Assembly: GCF_009763245.1 (NCBI RefSeq)
Contig: NZ_WKJZ01000001.1
Location: forward strand, 1,132,455-1,196,454
Reading direction: 5' to 3'
Source of the DNA: Pseudomonas xionganensis
GTDB taxonomy: Bacteria > Pseudomonadota > Gammaproteobacteria > Pseudomonadales > Pseudomonadaceae
Length of the DNA stretch: 64,000 nucleotides
Shown: positions 17,212 to 25,334 of the stretch, piece by piece
How positions within the stretch are numbered: the first letter of the stretch is position 1
Layout of the letters: every line of letters starts with the position of its first letter
Program-made: the position numbers and the translations under genes
Notes under the pieces: generated by a model
Told to the model about the DNA's origin: nothing
Database searches by the model: none
What the model saw: the letters and a program-made list of their open reading frames with translations, nothing else

Positions 17212-17215
17212 CCCG

Positions 17216-20200
17216 GTGATTTCACGCTTCTTTATTGATCGCCCGGTGTTTGCCGCGGTGATTTCGGTGGTCATCGTCCTGGCCGGCCTGATGGCCATGC
17301 GCAGCCTGCCGATCGCCCAGTATCCGCAGATCCTCCCGCCCCAGGTGTCGGTCAGCGCCAGCTATGCCGGGGCCAGCGCCCAGGTGATCGCCGAGACGGT
17401 CGCCGCGCCGCTGGAACAGTCGATCAACGGCGTTGAGGGCATGATCTACCAGCAGTCCAACTCCGGCGGCAATGCCATGAGCCTGTCGGTGTACTTCGAG
17501 GTGGGCCGCGACCCGGACCAGGCCACCATCGACGTCAACAACCGGGTCCAGGCCGCCCTGGCCAAACTGCCGGAGGAGGTGCGCCGGCAGGGCGTCAAGG
17601 TACAGAAGAAGTCCTCGGACATTCTCCAGGTGGTGACCCTGTACTCCCCGGACGGTTCCCGCGACCCGGTGTATATCAGTAACTACGCGCTGATCAACGT
17701 GATCGACGAGCTCAAGCGCCTGCCCGGCGTCGGGGATGTCACCCAGTTCGGCTCGAAAGACTATTCCATGCGCATCTGGCTGCGCCCGGACAAACTGGCG
17801 CAGTACAACCTGACTCCCAGCGATGTGGTGGCGGCCATCCGCGAGCAGAACTCGCAGTTCGCCGCCGGCAGCTTCGGTCAGCAGCCCCTGGGCCAGCCCC
17901 AGGATTTCACCTACACGGTGACCACCCAGGGTCGCTTTACCGACCCGGCCGAGTTCGAGAACGTGATCCTGCGGGCCGATGAGACGGGCGCCAGCCTGCT
18001 GCTCAAGGATGTGGCGCGAATCGAGCTGGGCGCCCAGGACTATTCCCTGATCACCTCCCTCAACGGCCAGCAGAACGCGGCCTTCGGGGTATACCTGCAG
18101 CCCGGTGCCAATGCCCTGGATACGGCGGCGGCGGTGACCGAGGCCCTGCAGCGCCTGGAGCGCAACTTCCCCAGTGGCATGGCGTTCAAGGTGCCTTACG
18201 ACACCACCAAGTTTGTCCGGGTGTCCATCGACGAGGTGATCAAGACCTTCTTCGAGGCCCTGGTGCTGGTGGTGCTGGTGGTGTTTATCTTCCTGCAGAA
18301 CTGGCGCGCCACGCTGATCCCGGTGCTGGCCATTCCGGTGTCGCTGGTCGGCACCTTCGCCGGCATGTATCTGCTCGGCTTCTCCATCAACCTCTTGACC
18401 CTGTTCGGCATGGTGCTGGCCATCGGCATCGTGGTGGACGACGCCATCGTGGTGATCGAGAACGTCGAGCGGGTGATGAACACCGACAAGCTCGGTCCGC
18501 GTGAAGCCACGGTCAAGGCCATGGAGGAAGTCACCGGGCCGATCATCGCCATCGTCCTGGTGCTCTGCGCGGTCTTTGTGCCGGTGGGCTTTCTCGGTGG
18601 CCTGGCCGGGGAGATGTACAAACAGTTCGCCATCACCATCGCCATTTCGGTGCTGATCTCCGGCATCGTCGCCCTGACCCTGAGCCCGGCGCTCTGTGCC
18701 CTGCTGCTCAAGCCCGGGCATCACGAACCGGCCGCGCCGTTTCGCGCCTTCAACCGGGTGTTCGACCGGCTGACCAGCGGTTACACCGCCGGGGTGCGCT
18801 TCTTTCTCAAGCGCGCAGGCATCGGCCTGCTGCTGTTCGGCGCGATGATCGGCCTGATGCTCGTGCTGTTCAGCCGGGTGCCCAGCGCCCTGGTGCCCAA
18901 CGAGGACCAGGGCTATGTGATCAACGCCTATTTCCTCCCGCCTGCGGCTTCCCTGACCCGCACCGACGCACTTACCAGTGCGGTGACCGAGCAGCTGGTG
19001 GCCCACCCCGCGGTGGAAAACGTGGTGACTTTCGCCGGCTTTGACGTGCTCACCTTCGGCACCCGCAGCAACGCCGGGGTGTCCTTTGTACCGCTCAAGG
19101 ACTGGAGTGAACGCACCACGCCGGAGCTGGATGCGCGCAACCTGACCCGCGAGTTCATGGCCATGGGCGCGGCGCAGAAGGACGGCATGGTGATGAGTTT
19201 CAACCCGCCACCCATCACCGGCATGAGCACCACCGGCGGCTTCGAGGGCTATATCCAGGACCGTAGCGGCGCCGGTACCGCCAAGCTGGCGGAGAAGGTC
19301 AAGGCCTTCCTCGCCGCGGCCAGTCAGCGCCCGGAACTGGCCGGGGTGCAGAGCACCTTCAGCGCCAACGTACCGCAGTACTACATCGATCTGGATCGCA
19401 CCAAGGCCCGCGCCCTGGGCGTGCCGATCAGTGATGTGTTCACCGCCATGCAGGCCACCTTCGGCAGCTACTACGTCAACGACTTCAGCCTGTATGGACG
19501 CACCTTTCAGGTCAGCCTGCAGTCCGAGGCCGAGTTCCGCCGCAAGCCGGAGGATCTGTCCCAGGTCTATGTGCGCTCGGCCAGTGGTGAGCTGGTGTCG
19601 CTGTCCAGCCTGGTAAGGGTCGAGCGCATTCTCGGGCCGGACACCTATGCCCGCTTCAACGTCTACCCGGCGGCGAAGATCCTCGGTGGCCCGGCCCCCG
19701 GCTACAGTTCCGGCCAGGCCCTGGTGGCGGTGCAGGAAGTGGCGGCCGAGGTGCTGGGCAGCGACTACAGCATCGGCTGGACCGGCTCGGCCTACCAGGA
19801 AATCGCCACCCAGGGTTCGGGCAGCAATGCCTTTATCTTCGGCCTGATCATGGTGTTCCTGATTCTCGCCGCCCAGTACGAGCGCTGGACCCTGCCCCTG
19901 GCGGTGGTCACGGCGGTGCCCTTTGCCGTGTTCGGCGCGATCCTGGCGGTGTGGCTGCGTGGCATCGAGAACGATCTGTACTTCCAGGTCGGCCTGGTGA
20001 CCCTGATCGGCCTGGCGGCGAAGAACGCCATCCTGATCGTCGAGTTTGCCGTGCTCGCGCGGCAGCAGGGCATGGGTATCTTCGAGGCGGCGCTGGAGGC
20101 TTCGCGCCTGCGCTTTCGCCCGATCATCATGACCTCCCTGGCCTTTATCCTCGGTGTGGTGCCCCTGGCCATCAGCAGCGGCGCCGGTTCGGCCAGCCGT

Positions 20201-20326
20201 CACTCGATCGGCACGGGGGTGATCGGCGGCATGCTGGCCGCGACCTTCCTGGCAATCTTCCTGATCCCGATGTTCTACCTGCTGGTGGAATCCCTGGCTG
20301 CGAGGCTGAGCACAAAGAAGGGGTAG
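17216..20326 (+). CDS. RND multidrug efflux transporter, HAE1 family (AcrB/MexB-like)
   Basis: 1036 residues from the GTG at 17216 (AGGAG site just upstream), the usual HAE1 length. The start [20 protein letters not shown] and the twelve membrane segments with two large periplasmic loops fit AcrB/MexB; the proton-relay aspartates are D408 and D409 in [14 protein letters not shown]. It exports hydrophobic drugs from the periplasm by proton antiport as a trimer. No outer-membrane factor gene follows, so an OprM/TolC-type channel encoded elsewhere must be used. The stop codon TAG is part of the palindromic repeat at 20323, so the extreme C-terminus may have been altered by that element. Confidence 0.94.
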   Translation: MISRFFIDRPVFAAVISVVIVLAGLMAMRSLPIAQYPQILPPQVSVSASYAGASAQVIAETVAAPLEQSINGVEGMIYQQSNSGGNAMSLSVYFEVGRDPDQATIDVNNRVQAALAKLPEEVRRQGVKVQKKSSDILQVVTLYSPDGSRDPVYISNYALINVIDELKRLPGVGDVTQFGSKDYSMRIWLRPDKLAQYNLTPSDVVAAIREQNSQFAAGSFGQQPLGQPQDFTYTVTTQGRFTDPAEFENVILRADETGASLLLKDVARIELGAQDYSLITSLNGQQNAAFGVYLQPGANALDTAAAVTEALQRLERNFPSGMAFKVPYDTTKFVRVSIDEVIKTFFEALVLVVLVVFIFLQNWRATLIPVLAIPVSLVGTFAGMYLLGFSINLLTLFGMVLAIGIVVDDAIVVIENVERVMNTDKLGPREATVKAMEEVTGPIIAIVLVLCAVFVPVGFLGGLAGEMYKQFAITIAISVLISGIVALTLSPALCALLLKPGHHEPAAPFRAFNRVFDRLTSGYTAGVRFFLKRAGIGLLLFGAMIGLMLVLFSRVPSALVPNEDQGYVINAYFLPPAASLTRTDALTSAVTEQLVAHPAVENVVTFAGFDVLTFGTRSNAGVSFVPLKDWSERTTPELDARNLTREFMAMGAAQKDGMVMSFNPPPITGMSTTGGFEGYIQDRSGAGTAKLAEKVKAFLAAASQRPELAGVQSTFSANVPQYYIDLDRTKARALGVPISDVFTAMQATFGSYYVNDFSLYGRTFQVSLQSEAEFRRKPEDLSQVYVRSASGELVSLSSLVRVERILGPDTYARFNVYPAAKILGGPAPGYSSGQALVAVQEVAAEVLGSDYSIGWTGSAYQEIATQGSGSNAFIFGLIMVFLILAAQYERWTLPLAVVTAVPFAVFGAILAVWLRGIENDLYFQVGLVTLIGLAAKNAILIVEFAVLARQQGMGIFEAALEASRLRFRPIIMTSLAFILGVVPLAISSGAGSASRHSIGTGVIGGMLAATFLAIFLIPMFYLLVESLAARLSTKKG

Positions 20327-20377
20327 GGTGCGCGGTGCGCACCTTGGCCAATAATCGGTGCGCACGGCGCACCCTAC
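20323..20377. repeat. Palindromic repeat (GTAGGGTGCGC family) overlapping the pump stop codon
   Basis: Two 21-nt arms match at 20 of 21 positions (left arm starts GTAGGGTGCGC, right arm ends GCGCACCCTAC) with a 13-nt centre. The left arm contains the TAG stop of the RND gene. It lies 27 nt before the next gene and may weaken read-through into it. The arm sequence is of a type often seen between genes in pseudomonads. Confidence 0.75.
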
Positions 20378-20403
20378 TGGACGACCCGAACCATTAAGCC
20401 GCC

Positions 20404-21594
20404 ATGACCTTACGCATTCTGCTGATTCTCGGCGCCCTGAGCGCCTTTGGCCCACTGGCCATCGATATGTACCTGCCGAGCTTTCCGGCGCTGGCCCGGC
20501 AGTTCGCCACCGATGTGGAGCAGGTTCAGCTGTCCCTGGCGGCCTACTTTATCGGCCTGGCCATCGGTCAGCTGGTCTATGGGCCGTTGGCCGACCGCTT
20601 TGGCCGGCGCCGGCCACTGTTGGGCGGGGTGCTGCTGTTTACCCTGGCCTCCCTGCTCTGCGCCCTGGCGCCGAGCCTGGAGTGGCTGATCGCCGGGCGC
20701 TTCGTCCAGGCCCTGGGCGGCTGCGCCGGCATGGTGGTGTCGCGGGCGGTGGTGCGCGACCTGTGTGACCCGATCAACTCGGCCAAGGTGTTTTCCCAGC
20801 TGATGCTGGTCATGGGCCTGGCGCCGATTCTCGCGCCGCTGGCCGGCGGCCTGTTGCTGAAGACCCTGGGCTGGCCGTCGATCTTCGTCGTGCTCGCCCT
20901 GTTCGGTTTGCTGTGCCTGCTGGCAGTGGCCCTGTGGTTGCCGGAGACCCTGGCCCGTAACGCCCCGGCGGCGCCTCTGCGCGGGGCGCTGGGGCAGTAT
21001 CGGCGGCTGTTCGCGGATGGCGCGTATCTGGGCTATGCCCTGAGCGGCGGTTTTGCCATTGCCGGGATGTTCGCCTATATCGCCGGCTCGCCCTTTATCT
21101 TTATCGAACTCTACGGCGTGCCGGCCGAGCACTATGGTTGGCTGTTCGGCAGCAATGCCCTGGGCTTTGTGCTGGTGGCCCAGCTCAATGCCTGGCTGGT
21201 GGCGCGCCACGGCCCGGTCTACTGGCTGCACCGGGCGGTGTGGATCTACCTGCTCAGCGCCCTGGCCCTGCTGCTGGTGGCCCGCGCTCAGCCGGCCGCA
21301 TTGTGGCCCTTGCTGATCCCCCTGTTCTGCTGCATCGCCTGCCTGGGCATTCTGATGCCCAACGCCTCGGCCAGCGCCATGGCCGGCCAGGGCCAGCGTG
21401 CCGGTAGCGCCTCGGCTCTGCTCGGCAGTCTGCAGTTCGGCATTGCCGCCAGCGCTGCGGCCCTGGTGGCCTGGCTGCATGACGGCACGGCGCAGCCATT
21501 GGCCTGGGTGATCTTTCTCTGCGGCTGTCTGTCCCTGGGCTTTTCGCTGTTGACCCGGCGGGTCGAGCGGCGCCTGCTAGCTGGCCGCCCTTAA
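20404..21594 (+). CDS. Bcr/CflA-family drug exporter (MFS)
   Basis: 396 residues, about twelve membrane helices. The N-terminus (GALSAFGPLAIDMYLPSFPA) carries the D-M-Y-L-P motif of Bcr/CflA proteins, and the loop 2-3 motif A appears as G-P-L-A-D-R-F-G-R-R-R-P. The family exports bicyclomycin, chloramphenicol, sulfonamides or small metabolites by proton antiport. It follows the RND operon in the same direction behind a 21-bp hairpin, so it may be co-regulated in part by the TtgR-like repressor. The substrate is not predictable. Confidence 0.9.
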   Translation: MTLRILLILGALSAFGPLAIDMYLPSFPALARQFATDVEQVQLSLAAYFIGLAIGQLVYGPLADRFGRRRPLLGGVLLFTLASLLCALAPSLEWLIAGRFVQALGGCAGMVVSRAVVRDLCDPINSAKVFSQLMLVMGLAPILAPLAGGLLLKTLGWPSIFVVLALFGLLCLLAVALWLPETLARNAPAAPLRGALGQYRRLFADGAYLGYALSGGFAIAGMFAYIAGSPFIFIELYGVPAEHYGWLFGSNALGFVLVAQLNAWLVARHGPVYWLHRAVWIYLLSALALLLVARAQPAALWPLLIPLFCCIACLGILMPNASASAMAGQGQRAGSASALLGSLQFGIAASAAALVAWLHDGTAQPLAWVIFLCGCLSLGFSLLTRRVERRLLAGRP

Positions 21595-21756
21595 ACGACT
21601 GCCCGGCAGTGCATGCGGGGCTTGCAGGCGTGCCTGCAGGGTGGCGAGAAACTGGCGGGCCTCGGCTTCACTGCGAAAGCTGACGCAGTGCTGATCCAGG
21701 CGCACCTGCCAGCAACGGCCGTCGGGTCTGTCGATGGGCTCCAGAGCAAGCTTCAT
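21577..21756 (-). CDS. Small conserved-looking protein, unknown function
   Basis: 59 residues, beginning MKLALEPIDRPDGRCWQVRL and ending GSRLRAAS. A strong GGAGG ribosome site lies 8 nt before the ATG. The frame reads antisense over the last 18 nt of the exporter gene. The order beta-strand, D-x-H-C-V-S-F-R-S-E-A-E-A-R-Q-F helix suggests a compact alpha/beta fold of the kind that binds or modifies a partner. I do not recognise a named family. It lies upstream of and in the same direction as nothing else; the PAS/GAF sensor gene ends downstream-facing it at 21823. Confidence 0.65.
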   Translation of the reverse strand: MKLALEPIDRPDGRCWQVRLDQHCVSFRSEAEARQFLATLQARLQAPHALPGSRLRAAS

Positions 21757-21822
21757 GGGACGCGCCTCCAGGTGGGTGAAGGCTCAGTCTAGACCCGGCT
21801 TGGGTGGATACCCTGATTTGCG

Positions 21823-23685
21823 TCAAGTCGGCGACTGATGGTCAGCCGTTGGTCGGCTGCGCTGCATGCGCACCGCCAGCCCGGCCAGGCGGGTGAACTC
21901 GGTGACCAGAGCGATATCGGCGGGTGCCGGGCGACCGGGTTGACGGCCGTAGATGCCAAAGGTGCCGAGCACCTGGCCGCGGTCATCCTTGAATGGCAGC
22001 GACCAGCAGGCCTGCAGGCCGGCGGCGCGGGTCAGCTCCAGATAGTCCTGCCAGTAGGGGTGCTGATCGATGTCCTCGGCGATTACCAGTTCGCCCGTGC
22101 TCAGGGCGTGGCCACAGGAGCCGACCTGCAGATCAGCGCGGATACCTTCCACGGCTTGGCGATAGTCCATCGGCAGGCTGGGGGCGGCGCCCACATGCAT
22201 GTTCTGTTGTTCGTCGAGCAGCATGATGGAAACCAGCATATGCGGATTGAGAGCCTCCAGGCGCAGGCTGATCGCCTCCAGAATCTGCTCCAGCGGGTAC
22301 TGCCCGAGCAGCTTGTCCAGCACCGCATTGCGCGCCTGCTGCAGTTGCTGGGTCTGATAGCGCTCGTGAATATCCCGCAGGCTGCCGCGCAGGCCCTGGC
22401 CGGTTTCGCTGTGTTGCAGTTGCAGTTCGACCCGACGCAATTGTCCCTGGGGATTATGCAGATAGGCCTCGTGACGCAGGCTCTCACGCTTGCCCTGACT
22501 CAACTCCTGCAGGTACAGGTGCAGCGGTGGCTGCACGATCTCGGGGATAAAGCGCTGTAAGGGTTGGCCCAGACTGGCATGGGCCGGATAGCCGGTGATG
22601 CGGCTCCAGGCCGGGTTGAGAAAAACCAAGCGCTGCTGATCATCGGTCATAAAGATGGCGTCACTGAGGTGCTCCACCAGCTCGCGGTAGCGGGTTTCAC
22701 TCAGGTGCAACTGGCTGTCGACCCGCTTCTGCTGGCTGAGGTCGATGTCCACACAATACAGCTCCAGTTGCTCGCGGCTGTTGCGCAGCATCAGGTGGCT
22801 GGAAAATACCCAGACCGGGCTGCCGTCCTTGCGTTGCAGTTCGATCTCTGCCGCTGGAATGGGTGGGCCGCCCAGCTGCCAGCGATTGATGGCGTCCGCC
22901 ACCTTGCGTCGCTCGGCGGGCGGCACGATCAGTTCTTCCAGGCGCTTGCCCATCACCTCCTGCAGGCTGTAGCCGTACAGCTGGGTGCTGGCCTGGTTCC
23001 AGTAGATCACCCGACGCTCGCGGTCATAGCCTTGCACGGCGATACGTGGGGTCTGCTCGAACAGCTGGCGGAAACGCTGTTCGCTCTCGCGCAGGGCGCT
23101 TTCGTCGCGCTTCTGCCCGCTGATGTCCTGCACGGTGCCGAGGATCTTGCCCTGCTCATCCACTTCGGCACGCAGCATCAACCAGAGGGTAGGCGCCTGC
23201 TGGGGCTGATTGAGGCGTGCGCTGATGGACAGGGGCTCGTGCTTGAAAATCAGCGCCTGCATGGCCCGCTGCACGGCAGGGCGTTCGCCGGGGTGCAGCC
23301 AGCTGAGCAGTTGCTCCAGATCGCTTGGGTTGCGTTCGGGCGGTTGATGCAGCAGGGCCAGGGCCTCGTCGCTCCAGTAGAAATTGTCGTTGTATTCCCA
23401 GTGGGCGAGGGCGGCATTGCGCAGGCTTTGCTGCATCTGCCGACTCTTGCGCAGCAACTGGTTGAGCAACTGCTGCTGGGTCAGGCGGTCGCGGTAGGCA
23501 ATGATGAAAATCAGCAGGCTGCTGAGCAGGATAAAGACCAGGCCCTTGACGGTTTGCAGGCTGGCCATTTGCTCGGCATCACGGGTCAGGTTCTTCAGCA
23601 ATGAGTCGCTGCCCAGAATCCAGGCGCTGCTGAACAGCACATAAGCGCCTGCCAGGCGCAGGGGGCCTTTGAGTGTCGGCTGCAT
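21823..23685 (-). CDS. Membrane-anchored PAS/GAF sensor protein without output domain
   Basis: 620 residues from ATG 23685 (AGAGGG site upstream); an ATG at 23727 adds 14 residues. Two membrane helices (about 12-29 and 46-66) are followed by a PAS-like region (about 80-200), two clear PAS domains with S-box features (S-E-Q-R-F-R-Q-L-F-E and S-E-T-R-Y-R-E-L-V-E) and a GAF domain (about 455-605) with V-G-S-C-G-H-A-L and W-S-L-P-F-K. The protein then stops: no kinase, GGDEF, EAL or other effector is seen. Such domain strings usually precede GGDEF-EAL enzymes. It may be a truncated regulator or signal through a partner. Confidence 0.85.
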   Translation of the reverse strand: MQPTLKGPLRLAGAYVLFSSAWILGSDSLLKNLTRDAEQMASLQTVKGLVFILLSSLLIFIIAYRDRLTQQQLLNQLLRKSRQMQQSLRNAALAHWEYNDNFYWSDEALALLHQPPERNPSDLEQLLSWLHPGERPAVQRAMQALIFKHEPLSISARLNQPQQAPTLWLMLRAEVDEQGKILGTVQDISGQKRDESALRESEQRFRQLFEQTPRIAVQGYDRERRVIYWNQASTQLYGYSLQEVMGKRLEELIVPPAERRKVADAINRWQLGGPPIPAAEIELQRKDGSPVWVFSSHLMLRNSREQLELYCVDIDLSQQKRVDSQLHLSETRYRELVEHLSDAIFMTDDQQRLVFLNPAWSRITGYPAHASLGQPLQRFIPEIVQPPLHLYLQELSQGKRESLRHEAYLHNPQGQLRRVELQLQHSETGQGLRGSLRDIHERYQTQQLQQARNAVLDKLLGQYPLEQILEAISLRLEALNPHMLVSIMLLDEQQNMHVGAAPSLPMDYRQAVEGIRADLQVGSCGHALSTGELVIAEDIDQHPYWQDYLELTRAAGLQACWSLPFKDDRGQVLGTFGIYGRQPGRPAPADIALVTEFTRLAGLAVRMQRSRPTADHQSPT

Positions 23686-23811
23686 CCTTGGCACCCTCTG
23701 ATGCTCGGCAATAAACGCCCTAAGCATAGCTCAGGGCGCAGGCCCTGATGCGACAGCGGGTCGCGCCCGGACGATTGGCGTGGTGCTGGCGGGCTGTTAG
23801 AGTGGCTCGCC

Positions 23812-24198
23812 ATGAAGCCCTCTCTCGCCCAACGCCGCCTGCTTGCCTGGATGCTGTATTTCAGCGTGCTGTTCAGTGCGTTCGCCTGCAGCATCGGCCA
23901 TGGGCAGATGGCGGGCTTGCAGCTGAGCGGCTTGAGTGGTCAGTACTGCTCCTTCGAGGGCAACTTCGGCGCTGGTGCCGATCTCGGCGACGCCGGGATA
24001 GTCGCGGCCAATCCTGCCACGGGTGCCGGCTGCGCCCTGAGCTCCACCTTCAGTGCCATCATCCTCGCGGCGTTCTTCGGTCTGCTGGGCCTGCTGATGA
24101 CCAGCCAAGCGCCGCTACGGGCCGTCCTCCATATCCCCCGGCCTGTCCGCTATCTCTGGCCTTCGGCCAATCCCCGCGCGTCTCCCTTCTTCGCCTGA
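23812..24198 (+). CDS. DUF2946 family protein, copper cluster
   Basis: 128 residues. A hydrophobic N-terminal segment (LLAWMLYFSVLFSAFACSIGHG) with Cys and His, a middle loop with YCSFEG and C-A-L-S, and a second membrane helix (AIILAAFFGLLGLLM). DUF2946 proteins are found in copper-responsive operons beside PCu(A)C chaperones and OprC-type receptors, as here. They are thought to handle copper at the membrane, but no activity is proven. First gene of the cluster, divergent from the PAS/GAF gene. Confidence 0.75.
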   Translation: MKPSLAQRRLLAWMLYFSVLFSAFACSIGHGQMAGLQLSGLSGQYCSFEGNFGAGADLGDAGIVAANPATGAGCALSSTFSAIILAAFFGLLGLLMTSQAPLRAVLHIPRPVRYLWPSANPRASPFFA

Positions 24199-24312
24199 CA
24201 CCTGCTGGCCCGGCTCGCTCTTGTCGCGAAGCCGGGCAGCGCCTGTGTGGCCATGTGGCTGCGCCTGATACCGACCTGCCCCGATAGTTGATAGATCTGA
24301 CTGGAGATGTCC

Positions 24313-24834
24313 ATGTTGAAGAAGACCCTGCTGTTCGCCCTCCTGATGGCTGCCGGCCTGCCCACCCTGGCCCACGAATACGACGCCGGCGCGTTGCATA
24401 TCGAGCACCCCTGGTCGCGGGCGATGCCGCCGGTGGCGCCGACGGCGGCGGCTTATTTTGTCGTGCACAACAAGGGCAGCGAGGCCGATCGCCTGCTTGG
24501 GGTCAGCACGCCTCATGCCGGCAAGGCCGAGCTGCACGAGCATGTGCATGCCGATGGCCTGATGAAGATGCAGCAGGTGCAGGCGGTGGATATTCCCGCC
24601 GGGGGCGAGATCCGCTTCGAGCCCATGGGTTATCACGTCATGCTGTTCAACCTGCAGCAGCAGGCCAAGGACGGCGAGCGCTTCCCGCTGACCCTGACCT
24701 TCGAGAAGGCCGGTGAAGTCGAGGTGGACGTGGCTGTGCAGGCCGACGCAGCGCCCGCTGCCGAGTCGGTAGACGCCCATGCCGGGCATGGCGCTCAGGC
24801 CAAGCCTCAGGCCCATGGCGAGCATCAGCATTGA
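24313..24834 (+). CDS. Periplasmic copper chaperone PCu(A)C
   Basis: 173 residues from ATG 24313 (GGAG 6 nt before; an ATG two codons earlier is too close to the site). Signal peptide ends at LAHEY. The domain has the copper ligands in the usual order: H-E-H in AELHEHVHADGLMKMQQV with the M-x-M, and later G-Y-H-V-M-L. The tail is rich in His (HAGHGAQAKPQAHGEHQH), which adds copper-binding capacity. PCu(A)C passes Cu(I) to the CuA site of cytochrome oxidase. It lies between two DUF2946 genes and upstream of the OprC receptor. Confidence 0.92.
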   Translation: MLKKTLLFALLMAAGLPTLAHEYDAGALHIEHPWSRAMPPVAPTAAAYFVVHNKGSEADRLLGVSTPHAGKAELHEHVHADGLMKMQQVQAVDIPAGGEIRFEPMGYHVMLFNLQQQAKDGERFPLTLTFEKAGEVEVDVAVQADAAPAAESVDAHAGHGAQAKPQAHGEHQH

Positions 24835-24886
24835 TCTGCTTGGGTATCGCTGCACTGGCGCTGACGGGGTGGTGGATGCCTGAGCC

Positions 24887-25258
24887 ATGCCTGGGCTAAG
24901 CCTGCTGCCGCGTGCCGCCAGCCTGGCCCTGGCGGCCATGCTGCTGCTCAACCTCGGCCCGTTGCTGTCGCAGTGGCTGGTGCCGGTCGCGCCTGCCTGG
25001 TTGAGCGAACTGGCTTGCCATGACGAAGGCGAGCCAGGCAGCAGTGACCCTGAACGGCACAGCCATGATCCGCTGTGGGCCAAGTGCGGCTATTGCACCC
25101 TGCTGTTCAGCTCGCCTGCCCTGAGCAGCCCGGCGCCGCTGCTGGCGCTGGGTCACTGGGCGCGTTCGGCGCCGCTGTTGCCGCGCAGGCCCCAGGCCGC
25201 CCTGGCGCCTTGGGTCTATCCCGCCGCCTACGGGCGCGCGCCCCCCGGTCTGTCCTGA
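24887..25258 (+). CDS. DUF2946 family protein with His/Cys motif, copper cluster
   Basis: 123 residues. A cleavable or anchoring N-terminal helix (SLALAAMLLLNLGPLLSQWL) precedes a metal-binding-like loop with CHDEGEP, HSHD and W-A-K-C-G-Y-C, the H-x-x-x-C-G-Y-C pattern of DUF2946. A second hydrophobic segment follows. Position between the PCu(A)C and OprC genes suggests a role in copper transfer from receptor to chaperone or to the inner membrane. This is inference from context; the family has no proven biochemical role. Confidence 0.8.
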   Translation: MPGLSLLPRAASLALAAMLLLNLGPLLSQWLVPVAPAWLSELACHDEGEPGSSDPERHSHDPLWAKCGYCTLLFSSPALSSPAPLLALGHWARSAPLLPRRPQAALAPWVYPAAYGRAPPGLS

Positions 25259-25334
25259 CTCAATCGCTGTGTATCCCTGTACCCGCCTGTTCCAGGCGGG
25301 TACAGCCTGCCTTTGTCTTGATGATGGAAAGACC

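Noticed and set aside
17222..20455. A 1077-codon open frame on the minus strand opposite the RND transporter
   Set aside because: It mirrors the codon pattern of a highly GC-rich gene, has a low-complexity His/Gln/Gly-rich sequence and no domain; the plus-strand gene is certain.
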